51,043 nucleotides of DNA, taken from the NCBI GenBank assembly GCA_021201795.1, contig JAJQEF010000046.1:1-51043 (forward strand), in the 5' to 3' direction. Origin of the DNA: Rikenellaceae bacterium (GTDB lineage Bacteria; Bacteroidota; Bacteroidia; Bacteroidales; Rikenellaceae). How positions within the stretch are numbered: position 1 is the first letter of the stretch; each line of letters begins with the position of its first letter. This document shows positions 35,853 through 44,671 of the stretch, piece after piece. The notes beneath the pieces were generated by a model. It worked only from the letters and a program-made list of their open reading frames with translations, made no database searches and was not told the DNA's origin. A program made the translations under genes and the position numbers.

Positions 35853-35912
35853 ATGTGTACAATGATAAAACCATTTGTGTTTTTATTGTATGCAAAACAC
35901 ATTAAACAATGA
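35853..35912 (+). CDS. Possible 19-residue leader peptide
   Basis: [19 protein letters not shown] ends in a TGA that overlaps the ATG of the methyltransferase (ATGA). The hydrophobic sequence and overlap suggest translational coupling; there is no other proof. Confidence 0.3.
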   Translation: MCTMIKPFVFLLYAKHIKQ

Positions 35913-36688
35913 GTAACGAAAATATTAAGACCATCCACGAATTCGATTTTAATTTTATCTGCGATTCCTTTTCGAATACACATAGGCAGGGGCCCGGCAG
36001 CCCCGAGTCAACAGTTAAAGCATTGAGCTTTATAGATAACCTTACCAGCAAATCGCGTATCGCGGACTTAGGCTGCGGAACAGGCGGTCAGACAATGGTG
36101 CTGGCACAGAATACCACGGGATATATTACAGGTCTCGATTTGTTCCCGGACTTTATAGATATCTTCAATCGTAATGCAGTGCAGGTAGGATTGCAGGACA
36201 GGGTAAAAGGTATTGTACATTCTATGGATGACCTCCCCTTTCAAAATGAAGAGTTGTATTTGATATGGTCCGAAGGAGCGATTTATAATATTGGTTTTGA
36301 GCGAGGAATCAATGAATGGCGCCGATTTCTGAAAACAGGCGGATATATAGCCGTAACCGATGCTTCCTGGTTTACCGAAGAACGTCCGGCAGAGATACAT
36401 GATTACTGGATGTCGCATTATCCGGAGATAGATACAATACCTAACAAAGTATTATAGATACAGAAGGCAGGGTATATTCCCGTCGCTACCTTTATTCTGC
36501 CGGAAAACTGCTGGACTGAACATTATTTTGCTCCATTGAAAAGAGCTCAGGAGATATTTCTCGATAAATATGCCGGAAATAAGAGCGCTGAAGAATTTGT
36601 TGGTCTTCAACGTAATGAGGCGGAATTATACCGGAAGAACAAAGGGTATTACGGCTACGTATTCTACATTGCAAAAAGGATAGGGTAA
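35909..36688 (+). pseudogene. Class I SAM-dependent methyltransferase with in-frame TAG
   Basis: The first 182 codons hold a Rossmann methyltransferase with SAM motif [18 protein letters not shown], motif [12 protein letters not shown] and [24 protein letters not shown] at 36455-36457 follows NKVL. The same frame then runs on as IQKAGYIPVATFILPENCW, YFAPLKRAQEIFLDKYAG to a TAA at 36686, which is the normal C-terminal part of this family (total 258 residues). CAG to TAG is the simplest change. The first half still has a complete SAM-binding core, but loss of the tail probably inactivates it. Confidence 0.8.
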
Positions 36689-36707
36689 TAATTTTAATAT
36701 AAATTGT

Positions 36708-36731
36708 AAACCGGAGGCACGCCTCTGGTTT
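36708..36731 (+). terminator. Terminator after the methyltransferase gene
   Basis: AAACCGGAGGC (36708-36718) pairs with GCCTCTGGTTT (36721-36731), with one G-T wobble; a T-rich stretch follows 10 bases later. Confidence 0.6.
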
Positions 36732-36787
36732 CTATCTTCCGATTTTTTTAATAAATATATGAGGCTTCTCGGACATGCCTTCGTAAT

Positions 36788-37615
36788 TCAATTCCCTTCC
36801 GCATTCATCTCGTCTTCCACGATATTGCGGACATGGTGAGTGAATTTATTTCCTGTCGCTAACTTTCTTACAGACAAATATTTGCTTCTGTGATCTGTCT
36901 TCAAATATTTCTTCCTCAAATCCACCGAATTTATGAATGATTCAAATCCACATGTTGTTAAATATTCATCCAATTCTTTTGGGAAAAACATCCGCATATC
37001 CAGATTTTGAATTGAATCAAATTCCCCATTTATAAAATAATGCCACTTTATACGATTGATCTGAGTTTTATTCTCATAAACCATAGTCTGTTTTATAACG
37101 ACTTTCCTGCCATCTTTGGTCGAATATTCAGCAATAATTTTTTCTTTATTTTCCGAATCTACGATATAGTGAATATCTGGATTAAAACAATCGAATATGA
37201 AATATCCATCTTCCTTAAGATAACTTTTAATACCGGTTAAAACTTTAAAAAAATCCTGATTGGTATATAAATGATGAATCGAATTAAACGGAATAAAAAT
37301 AATGTCATAAACTTCCGGCAAATTCAAAGACCGTATGTCAGCTTCAATAAACCTTACATTAACATTCGCTTCATTCGCTTTTCTCTCGGCTTGTTTAAGC
37401 ATCGTTTCATTGATATCCACACCGGTAATATTAAACCCTTCCTTAGCAAGAGGTATGGTAAGTCTTCCTGTGCCGCAGCACAACTCAAGGTTATTACCAG
37501 CCTTCCTCTTATTGAGCCACTGAGAATAAAACAGCAGTTCAGCTATATCAGTATTCATGCCATCATATATTTCACCGTCGTAAACTAATTTTCCTACTTT
37601 ATATTTTTCTTTCAT
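36788..37615 (-). CDS. Class I SAM-dependent methyltransferase
   Basis: A 275-residue methyltransferase. After YDGEIYDGMNTDIAELLFYS comes SAM motif I (LELCCGTGRLTIPLAKEGFN), motif II (ITGVDINETML), IRSLNLPEVYDIIFIPFNSI, and a C-terminal beta-rich part (IQNLDMRMFFPKELDEYL). The fold and motifs are typical of small-molecule methyltransferases. The substrate is unknown. The last ten residues (VEDEMNAEGN) look atypical. It is convergent to the broken methyltransferase and 14 bp from the downstream YciI-like frame on the same strand. Confidence 0.85.
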   Translation of the reverse strand: MKEKYKVGKLVYDGEIYDGMNTDIAELLFYSQWLNKRKAGNNLELCCGTGRLTIPLAKEGFNITGVDINETMLKQAERKANEANVNVRFIEADIRSLNLPEVYDIIFIPFNSIHHLYTNQDFFKVLTGIKSYLKEDGYFIFDCFNPDIHYIVDSENKEKIIAEYSTKDGRKVVIKQTMVYENKTQINRIKWHYFINGEFDSIQNLDMRMFFPKELDEYLTTCGFESFINSVDLRKKYLKTDHRSKYLSVRKLATGNKFTHHVRNIVEDEMNAEGN

Positions 37616-37629
37616 TATATTTTTAACGC

Positions 37630-37908
37630 TTAGAATGATTTTCTGATCGGGATAAATTCAGTGATTTCAAATGTGCCGATCTCATTAACTGTAAAAGGGT
37701 CCTCCTGCATTATCTTTTCAAGTTCTTCCAAAGATTCTACGTCGCAAATTATGACTCCTCCTGTCCTGGGAATTTTTCGTCCTGCCAAGATAAACTTTCC
37801 TTCTGCAATATATTTGTCAATATAGTGATAATGTCCCTCTAAATATTTATCCGCCTCGGTGGAGGGTTTCGTGTAAGTAAGTGATAATGAACATTGTAAT
37901 AATTTGAT
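37630..37908 (-). pseudogene. YciI-like protein without a normal start codon
   Basis: The frame encodes LSLTYTKPSTEADKYLEGHY, IDKYIAEGKFILAGRKIPRT and FTVNEIGTFEITEFIPI. This is a complete YciI-like domain (about 90 residues) with the conserved His in LEGHYHYIDKYI and the usual KFILAG and DPF motifs. No ATG, GTG or TTG exists between the domain and the upstream stop TAG. The codon where the start should be is ATC (37908-37906). Either the start was lost by mutation or a rare start is used. YciI proteins are small enzymes or ligand binders of unclear role. Confidence 0.65.
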
Positions 37909-38220
37909 CTATCTGCTTGAGATATGTTTGTAGTGAGCGAAGATAAAATATTATTCGATTAGTTTTATACATCGATACTTCTGGTAACATAAAAAACTCC
38001 AAAAAATGGATGATTTGCAGGCTATTAATGAAAAATATTGCGGATCATCGATAATTATTATAAGGGGTAGTTGACGACTGCAATTAGAAATTTTAAAACT
38101 GTAATACTATAATAGGGCATCAAAAAAACGGAGAGACGAATTTTAGGGGAACAAGTTCCGCTCTACGATAAAAGTAATTCCCACGCCACACCATTCCCAA
38201 TTGGTAGCGACCGGCAAAAC

Positions 38221-38353
38221 GTTGTAGAAATTAATCCGCAAGGGTTGCGAAGTCCATTATCAGTAATAGTCAAACAAAGTTTTGCTATTACTGATTCAAA
38301 TCCTGCCGAGCAACGGCACCACTGCCCCGCACTTGCGGAATATTTTTTACAAC
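38221..38353. repeat. 133-nt nested hairpin of unknown nature
   Basis: Four nested stems are visible: GTTGTAGAAA (38221-38230) with the complement at 38344-38353 (one G-T), TCCGCAAG with CTTGCGGA (38235-38242/38332-38339), GTTGC with GCAAC (38244-38248/38310-38314), and the 11-bp ATCAGTAATAG/CTATTACTGAT (38259-38269/38285-38295). No transposase is adjacent. It could be a miniature transposable element, an RNA gene or a cassette-like site. The remainder of 37909-38445 shows no gene. Confidence 0.6.
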
Positions 38354-38445
38354 ATTCATTTGCGAACAATCTGGAATGGAGGAGAATATAAAGATGTCTA
38401 AATAAGTATATAATTTTTATCTTAGCAATTATAATATATTGAAAT

Positions 38446-40281
38446 ATGCCAATAGTATTCGATCATAAAGAGGAATTTATAGAATATATTCAAAATAATA
38501 CAACAGATAATTGTTTATATATAAAGGATTGTCGTGTTAATTTTGATTTCGACATTTATGATATTGATTATATCATAAAAGATTTAGAGATAAAAAATAT
38601 AAAATTTAGGAGCGCCGTCTTTAACCAAAGTTTTAAGGCTGAAAATATAAACTATACATCCCTATCTTTTGGGGTATGTGAATTTATGGGTGAATTTACA
38701 TTCAGTTCAGGTGATTCAGTGCATTCTTATATATTTACCATGTGTGAATTTCAAAAAGATACATTGTTTGAAGATTGTGTGTTTAATAACAGTTTTCAAA
38801 TTAAAGAATGCCATTTTTACAACTCGGTGAATTTTTGTAATATAATCGCAAAAGAGGATTTTTTATGTACGAAGTGTGAGTTTCATAACTGTGAGGCGGT
38901 AAGCTTTGCAGAGGTTACTTTTGAAAAAAGTTTTCTTTGCAGATACACCAAATTTACCTCTTCTTACCTGATTTTTGAAGACTGCAAATTCAATTCTCAC
39001 ATTTCATTTAGAAATAGCAACTTATGGAAAACCGATTTCTCAAATTGTAATTTTGAATCCACGTTTGGGTTAAAGGGTATCTCATTATACGATAATATAA
39101 AATTCGATTTATGTAAATTTCAGGGGAAATTCAATGCCCGTAGATTATCATGTGAAAAGTTAACTCCATTTGTCATAAGTGATTGTGATTTTGCTTCAAA
39201 GGTCAATTTTCAAGAAGCGGTTCTTGGAAATTTACAAATATCTCACAGCCGCTTCATTAACGAAATTAACTTTAATGAAGCACAAATATCCAACGGAATT
39301 ACCGCAAAGGATGTCGATTTTAATGGCAAAGTTTATTTTTATCAAGCGGGATTTGGTATGAATCCAGTTAGTTTCTGGAACTGTAATTTTCACGACACTG
39401 TAAAATTTGTAGATATAGGTCCTATCAATGAAACTTTGCCTGAATTTTACTTTAATTTTTCGACCATAGAGAAACTCTTTATGATAGATATAGAGCCGGT
39501 GAGAAGATATGGACCAAATTCCTCAGAATGTTTATATTTTCGCCGCAATATTGTCTTTGAATATTGTTTTATTTCCCAGTCCGCACTGTTAATATTGAGG
39601 TCAATAAGAGCGGAAGGATTGATAATGGATTATGCTAATATTATTGGAAATGTGATCTTACAGGATATACAAACCAATATCTTGAATATGGAGAATACCA
39701 CCGTTACCGGAAATATTACGATGGTAGACAGTGTAAAATTTAAGAAGGTTGGCGGTAGAAATACTGCTCGCATCTTAAAACATGAAGCTCAAAAGAATAG
39801 CGATAAAGTCAATTTCCTCAAGTACAGAAAAAAAGAACATATTCAAATTATTAAATCTCATTATAAGAACCCAGTAATTAAGTATTATCAATATGTACCT
39901 AAAATATTTAGTAAAGCATGGTATTATATTAAAGGAGTTCCGGAAGCAATTGTTGCAGGTTTAAACTTTATAAGCAACGATTTTGGCAGAAGTTGGTTTA
40001 TGGGTGTTTTGTTTACCCTGACAGTTTCATGGGTATTTGTTGCGTGGCTGCAATTCATGGCAAATAAAATAGTATTCACGCCAAATATTCCGATAGCGTG
40101 GAATTACTTTTGGGGAACATTTTGGTCGGATATACTTAAATTCCTCTGGCTGCCGGATATGCTGGAAGGTGATATGAAGGATTGGGAAAAATCATCGTGG
40201 ACATTATATGTATTAGGTAAAATTTTGGTTGGATTCGGTATTTATCAGACAATTGCCGCATTCAGAAGATACGGAAAGTAA
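38446..40281 (+). CDS. Pentapeptide-like repeat protein with C-terminal membrane helices
   Basis: A 611-residue protein. Residues about 40-430 are many degenerate repeats of the form F-x-N/D-C-x-F (for example VCEFMGEFTF, CVFNNSFQIKECHFYNSVNF, DCKFNSHISF, NCNFESTFGL). These would build a right-handed beta-helix like pentapeptide proteins. A linker (RILKHEAQKNSDKVNFLKYR) is followed by at least two helices (WFMGVLFTLTVSWVFVAWL and VLGKILVGFGIYQTIAAF) and a basic end (RRYGK). The build suits a membrane sensor or channel-like effector; that is inference. A+T-rich codon use differs from the flanks, in keeping with transfer. Confidence 0.8.
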   Translation: MPIVFDHKEEFIEYIQNNTTDNCLYIKDCRVNFDFDIYDIDYIIKDLEIKNIKFRSAVFNQSFKAENINYTSLSFGVCEFMGEFTFSSGDSVHSYIFTMCEFQKDTLFEDCVFNNSFQIKECHFYNSVNFCNIIAKEDFLCTKCEFHNCEAVSFAEVTFEKSFLCRYTKFTSSYLIFEDCKFNSHISFRNSNLWKTDFSNCNFESTFGLKGISLYDNIKFDLCKFQGKFNARRLSCEKLTPFVISDCDFASKVNFQEAVLGNLQISHSRFINEINFNEAQISNGITAKDVDFNGKVYFYQAGFGMNPVSFWNCNFHDTVKFVDIGPINETLPEFYFNFSTIEKLFMIDIEPVRRYGPNSSECLYFRRNIVFEYCFISQSALLILRSIRAEGLIMDYANIIGNVILQDIQTNILNMENTTVTGNITMVDSVKFKKVGGRNTARILKHEAQKNSDKVNFLKYRKKEHIQIIKSHYKNPVIKYYQYVPKIFSKAWYYIKGVPEAIVAGLNFISNDFGRSWFMGVLFTLTVSWVFVAWLQFMANKIVFTPNIPIAWNYFWGTFWSDILKFLWLPDMLEGDMKDWEKSSWTLYVLGKILVGFGIYQTIAAFRRYGK

Positions 40282-40282
40282 T

Positions 40283-40548
40283 TCGCGTTTATCGCAAATC
40301 TCAATTGCTAATCTTCTGATTGCTCGTTACCGGAAGGAGGATTTCCGTTTTGTAGCATTGTGGGTCTCTTTGTATTTTTCCAGAATCATCTGCGGTACTT
40401 TCAGCAAAGGTACATGCAACTCGACATTTGTTTTCTATCGAGTTTTCTTAATCCATAAATCGTCGTTATTTACGTCCACATAGGCGCAAGACCTGTAAAG
40501 AAACAAAAGAGAAAAACGTCGCGAATATTCCAGTCGTTTACTGAATAT
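40283..40548 (-). pseudogene. Decayed internal fragment of a tyrosine recombinase
   Basis: On the minus strand, in several frames, the sequence matches the intact integrase at 26134. FSKRLEYSRRF and AYVDVNN followed by DDLWIKKTR correspond to its residues about 233-285; VPLLKVP-like and DPQCYKTE followed by ILLPVTSNQKI correspond to about 290-330. Both ends of the gene are gone and frames shift. It is fused directly to the inverted tRNA-end repeat at 40549. Remnant of a second, related element. Confidence 0.85.
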
Positions 40549-40627
40549 AAATCCCCGAATTTCAACGAAATTCAGGGATTTACTTTGATCTGCATATTCT
40601 GCAAGTGGTGCCACCAAGAATCGAACT
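40549..40627. repeat. Right, inverted copy of the tRNA-Phe 3'-end repeat
   Basis: Read on the minus strand it matches 25873-25950: the T-loop, the acceptor 3' strand TGGCACCA, the same 24-bp spacer (one extra A) and a terminator hairpin with some changed bases. The piece cannot form a tRNA. Right end of the island. Confidence 0.82.
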
Positions 40628-41031
40628 CTTGGCATATTGCACTATTAATCAGTAAATTATAAGTCAGAATTTTATAAGTCCTACGATCTTCAACAAGCCG
40701 TTTTTCTGTGGATTTCTCCACTCTGCAAACTTTAAAAAAATCAGTTCTGATTACGTTTATTACACGTATGAATCAAAATTCTTCAATCCGTCAGTTTTAT
40801 TTTAAGAACTCTAACAAATATAAAACAATTACAGATACCAACAAAAAGAAAAAGTATTACTGATATGTTATTAAATTTACTGGATGAAAATCGATATGGG
40901 GAATCACGGAACAGATATTGAAATTACTTTCTCTTACAAGGGAAACAACTGAAACCCTATCTAAGAGTATCGGCGATACGATCATATTAAATGGAATAAT
41001 ATTATTATTTTTGGATTCTAAAGTCATTTGT
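40628..41031. other. Intergenic region before the peptidase gene
   Basis: About 400 bp of A+T-rich sequence. No family-like frame is seen. Weak open frames reach in from both sides; the one leading into the peptidase begins only with a TTG at 40918 and shows no homology before residue 50 or so. Confidence 0.35.
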
Positions 41032-42801
41032 ATGGAAGAAGTATTCACCGATTTTTCAAAAGCCACGTTATTCTCCATGCCGCGTATGCAGCAGGGTAAT
41101 AATCCTGTAATCGGACTATCCGTGAACATTTCGGAAGAGAATTCCAAACTACACGAAGCGTATATACGGTCGGTAATTGATGCGGGAGGCATCCCTATAC
41201 TTATTCCTGCAACATTGGACTCCGATGTATTAAGCGGTATAATTGAAAACATCGACGGTTTGATACTGACCGGAGGAGCAGATGTAGACGGAAGATATTT
41301 CGGGGAAGAAACCCTTACCGAATTAACGGATGTAGACCCGTTCCGCGACGCTTACGACTTCCTTTTGTTAAGATTGGCAGATGACCGGCAGATACCGGTT
41401 CTCGGAATATGCAGAGGCGCACAGGTAATAAACATAGCATTCGGAGGTACGATATGGCAGGATATAGACTCACAATATCCTTCGGAAGCCATTGAACATA
41501 AAATACTGACTTCCCGCGAGAAACCGGTTCATTCCATAGAAGTAGAAAAAAACTCCGTATTGTATTCCATTTTCGGCAAAACGACTCTGAGCGTCAACTC
41601 TCGACACCATCAGGCAATAAAAAAGTCAGCAGACGGGTTCAGGGCGACGGCATTCTCGTCCGACGGTATAATAGAGGCTATCGAAGGCTATCCCTGCAAA
41701 AGAATAATAGGAGTACAATGGCATCCGGAGAATATGGCCTCGGAAGATGATAATGAAGATATGAAATCACTTTTCAATTTCTTCGTCAAAGAAGCCGGCC
41801 TATACAGGAAGGCTAAAGAAGTTCACGATCGGAATCTTACCGTCGATTCTCATTGCGACACTCCTATGCTCTTCGAAAACCATACTATAAACATCGGGCG
41901 CAGGGACCTCGCGGCACAAGTTGACCTCCCAAAAATGTACGAAGGCAAACTGGATGCCGTTTTTATTGCAGTGTACCTGCCTCAGGGAGATTGCAGCCAC
42001 GATTCATACCTTGAAGCTACGAATAAAGCATTTGCTTTGCTGGAAGAGACAATCCGGCAAATTAACCACAATATTCAATACACGGGTTTGGCGCGTTCTT
42101 TTATCGAAGCTGACATTCTGAAAAAAGAAAACCGCAAAGCAATATTCCTGGCTGTCGAGAACGGATATGCCATAGGCCAGTATCTGGCTAATATAGAAAA
42201 ATTCAAAAATACCGGAGTTACTTATATAACACTTTGCCACAACGGCGCAAATATTATTTGCGATTCGGCATCCGGCAGTCCGGTGCACGGTGGTCTTAGT
42301 AATTTCGGACGCGAAGTTGTCAGGGAGATGAACAGGCTTGGTTTAATTATCGACCTTTCACATTCTGCCGAATCGACATTTTACGACGTATTGCAAGCAA
42401 GTTCGACGCCTGTAATATGCTCGCATTCTTCCGTCCGCTCACTATGCGACCATCCGCGGAATCTTACCGACGACCAGATAAAACTGCTGGCCTCGAAAGA
42501 AGGGGTTATACAAATTTGTCTTTACAGCGGATTTCTGGTAAAAGACAGAAATGCTACAGCTCAAGATGCGGTCGATCATATTGAATACGTAATCAAATTA
42601 GTCGGTCCGGATCACGTCGGTATAGGATCGGATTTCGACGGCGGCGGCGGAATAAACGGTTGTAACGGATCAAATGAAATAATAAATATAACGGTAGAAT
42701 TATTGCGGAGAGGATATAGGGAAACAGATATTGCTAAAATCCTCGGCGGCAACCTGCGAAGGGTGGTAGATAAAGTGCAACGACAGGCAGAACTTAACTA
42801 A
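41032..42801 (+). CDS. Fusion of gamma-glutamyl hydrolase-like (C26) and membrane dipeptidase (M19) domains
   Basis: A 589-residue protein counted from the ATG at 41032; the ATG at 41077 is an alternative. The N-terminal C26 glutamine-amidotransferase-like domain shows ILTGGADVDGRYFG, nucleophile C127 in VLGICRGAQVIN, and H231/E233 in VQWHPEN. From about residue 265 an M19 dipeptidase follows with VDSHCDTPML, LSHSAESTFYDV, ICSHSSVRSLCDHPRNLTD and GIGSDFDGGGG, all metal-site motifs. Together it could cut gamma-glutamyl and then dipeptide bonds, as in glutathione-like or wall peptide use. No clear signal peptide. It is 10 bp from the transporter-like gene. Confidence 0.9.
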   Translation: MEEVFTDFSKATLFSMPRMQQGNNPVIGLSVNISEENSKLHEAYIRSVIDAGGIPILIPATLDSDVLSGIIENIDGLILTGGADVDGRYFGEETLTELTDVDPFRDAYDFLLLRLADDRQIPVLGICRGAQVINIAFGGTIWQDIDSQYPSEAIEHKILTSREKPVHSIEVEKNSVLYSIFGKTTLSVNSRHHQAIKKSADGFRATAFSSDGIIEAIEGYPCKRIIGVQWHPENMASEDDNEDMKSLFNFFVKEAGLYRKAKEVHDRNLTVDSHCDTPMLFENHTINIGRRDLAAQVDLPKMYEGKLDAVFIAVYLPQGDCSHDSYLEATNKAFALLEETIRQINHNIQYTGLARSFIEADILKKENRKAIFLAVENGYAIGQYLANIEKFKNTGVTYITLCHNGANIICDSASGSPVHGGLSNFGREVVREMNRLGLIIDLSHSAESTFYDVLQASSTPVICSHSSVRSLCDHPRNLTDDQIKLLASKEGVIQICLYSGFLVKDRNATAQDAVDHIEYVIKLVGPDHVGIGSDFDGGGGINGCNGSNEIINITVELLRRGYRETDIAKILGGNLRRVVDKVQRQAELN

Positions 42802-42811
42802 TTTTAAATTC

Positions 42812-44044
42812 ATGGCACTCAATTATATCTGGATCGGTTTTTTTCTTGTAGCTGTTGTCGCGGCAACAATCCAAACTCTCATAACTGGCGAAATGAGTAT
42901 ATTTACCGATATAGTCAATGCCACTTTCAGCTCCGCAAAGACAGGTTTCGAGATTTCACTCGGCCTTACCGGGATACTCGCCTTATGGCTCGGACTGATG
43001 CGTATAGGTGAAAAAGGCGGAGTTATATCTGCTTTTGCACGGCTCACGGCTCCTTTATTCGGCAAACTGTTCCCTGAAATTCCCAAAAACCATCCGGTGA
43101 TAGGAAGTATGTTCATGAATTTTTCGGCCAATCTCCTTGGTCTGGACAACGCTGCTACCCCGATCGGACTTAACGTTATGAAGGAATTGCAGGATATCAA
43201 TCCCAGGAAGGATACGGCAAGCAATCCCATGATAATGTTCATGGCCATCAATGCATCAGGACTTACTCTGATCCCTATAACGATATTGATGTATCGTGTA
43301 CAACTCGGAGCGGTAAATCCGGCGGACGTATTTATCCCGATCCTTCTGGCGACGCTGACTTCGACAATAGTGGCGGTTACGTTCGTATCACTACGACAAA
43401 GAATAAAATTATACGACAAGGCTATACTTATCCCGTTCGGGATCATACTTGCATTTCTAACCGGAATGATAGTTATTTTTAAAAATACCGACCGGGAGGC
43501 ACTCGCTTACTATGCCACAGCGGTTTCCAATATCCTTCTGGTAGCGGTAATATGCGGTTTCATTCTTGCGGGAGTACGCAAACGGATAAACGTTTTCGAT
43601 ACTTTCATCGAAGGAGCAAAAGAAGGATTCAGAACCGCTGTGACCATAATCCCATATCTTATAGCGGTATTGGTGGGAATCGGCGTATTCCGAGCCTCGG
43701 GCGCTATGGATCTTCTGATAGACGGAATAAAATATTTCATAGCCATGTGCGGACTCGACACTGAATGGGTCGGAGCATTACCCACGATGTTAATGAAGCC
43801 GCTTAGCGGAAGCGGGGCACGCGGAATGATGATAGACTCTATGAATCATTATGGGGCAGATTCATTCGTAGGCCGTCTGAGCTGTATAGTACAGGGTTCC
43901 ACCGATACAACGTTTTATGTGATAGCACTCTATTTCGGTTCCGTCGCAATAAAAAAAATCCGATATATTCTCTCTTATTCTCTTATCGCAGATCTCGCCG
44001 GAATGATAGCCGCAGTATTTATGACCTATTTTTTTTCCGGATAA
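42812..44044 (+). CDS. SpmA/SpmB-type nucleoside-recognition domain membrane protein
   Basis: A 410-residue protein with about ten helices made of two Gate (nucleoside-recognition) halves. The first half (GFEISLGLTGILALWLGLMR, ANLLGLDNAATPIGLNVMKE) resembles SpmA, and the second (KEGFRTAVTIIPYLIAVLVG, MKPLSGSGARGMMIDSMNHY, STDTTFYVIALYFGSV) resembles SpmB. Fused SpmA-SpmB proteins are common in Bacteroidota, which do not sporulate. They may transport a nucleoside or peptide. Location 10 bp after the dipeptidase suggests a linked uptake-and-cleavage role (inference). Confidence 0.88.
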   Translation: MALNYIWIGFFLVAVVAATIQTLITGEMSIFTDIVNATFSSAKTGFEISLGLTGILALWLGLMRIGEKGGVISAFARLTAPLFGKLFPEIPKNHPVIGSMFMNFSANLLGLDNAATPIGLNVMKELQDINPRKDTASNPMIMFMAINASGLTLIPITILMYRVQLGAVNPADVFIPILLATLTSTIVAVTFVSLRQRIKLYDKAILIPFGIILAFLTGMIVIFKNTDREALAYYATAVSNILLVAVICGFILAGVRKRINVFDTFIEGAKEGFRTAVTIIPYLIAVLVGIGVFRASGAMDLLIDGIKYFIAMCGLDTEWVGALPTMLMKPLSGSGARGMMIDSMNHYGADSFVGRLSCIVQGSTDTTFYVIALYFGSVAIKKIRYILSYSLIADLAGMIAAVFMTYFFSG

Positions 44045-44167
44045 ATAAATATACCGGAAAATTTTACCCGAAATGTTATTCTTTAGTTGACTATGTTACT
44101 TATTAATTTTATTCCATGATGTGATTTTCTCCTGAGATTATGTTACTTATTATTAAACGAAAAATTG

Positions 44168-44656
44168 ATGTCCCAGGGTATAAATAATGAGGATACTTTT
44201 TTTAAAGTTATCGATAAATACAAATCGATTTTCATCAAAATTTCAAATGCTTACGCTAAAAATAACTTCGAGAAAGAAGAGTTGATAAACGATATGATTT
44301 TTGAAGTACGGAAGTCACACGATAATTTCAGGGGAGAATCGAAATTCTCCACATGGTTATATCGGGTCGCTGTAAATACGGCCATGAATCACGCCCGCAG
44401 GAAAAAATACCGATTCCTGTCATTAACCGATTATCCGGTAAGCATGGGAGATGAATTAAAGGTCATCGAATATGAAAAAAATACTGAAGTTGAAATTCTA
44501 TACTATTGTATCGAACAACTGAATAATAAAGATAAGGCATTAATAATTCTCTATCTGGAAGGTCTCACCCATAATGAGATCTCCGAAATAACCGGAGTAA
44601 CCAAAACCAACGTAGGCACAAGGATCCAGAGAATAAAGGAAAAATTAAAAAAATAG
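44168..44656 (+). CDS. ECF-type RNA polymerase sigma factor
   Basis: A sigma-70 family factor of 162 residues from the ATG at 44168; a TTG one codon earlier is unlikely. Region 2 includes FEKEELINDMIFEVRKSHDN and FRGESKFSTWLYRVAVNTAM. Region 4 is KALIILYLEGLTHNEISEIT followed by GVTKTNVGTRIQRIKEKLKK, a clear HTH. It heads a three-gene operon with a membrane protein and an exported TlpA-like protein. The membrane protein may serve as its regulator, although no anti-sigma domain is recognisable. Confidence 0.92.
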   Translation: MSQGINNEDTFFKVIDKYKSIFIKISNAYAKNNFEKEELINDMIFEVRKSHDNFRGESKFSTWLYRVAVNTAMNHARRKKYRFLSLTDYPVSMGDELKVIEYEKNTEVEILYYCIEQLNNKDKALIILYLEGLTHNEISEITGVTKTNVGTRIQRIKEKLKK

Positions 44657-44671
44657 CTAAAGACATCTGAA

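Noticed and set aside
38221-38353. Integron attC site
   Set aside because: The ends do not fit RYYYAAC and GTTRRRY in the right orientation, and no integron integrase or cassette row is present.
38163-38369. A 68-codon minus-strand frame
   Set aside because: It lies across the large hairpin; its apparent length is a by-product of the inverted repeat.
40435-40635. A 66-codon minus-strand gene
   Set aside because: It is composed of the tRNA-end repeat and the integrase fragment read through by chance, not a gene of its own.
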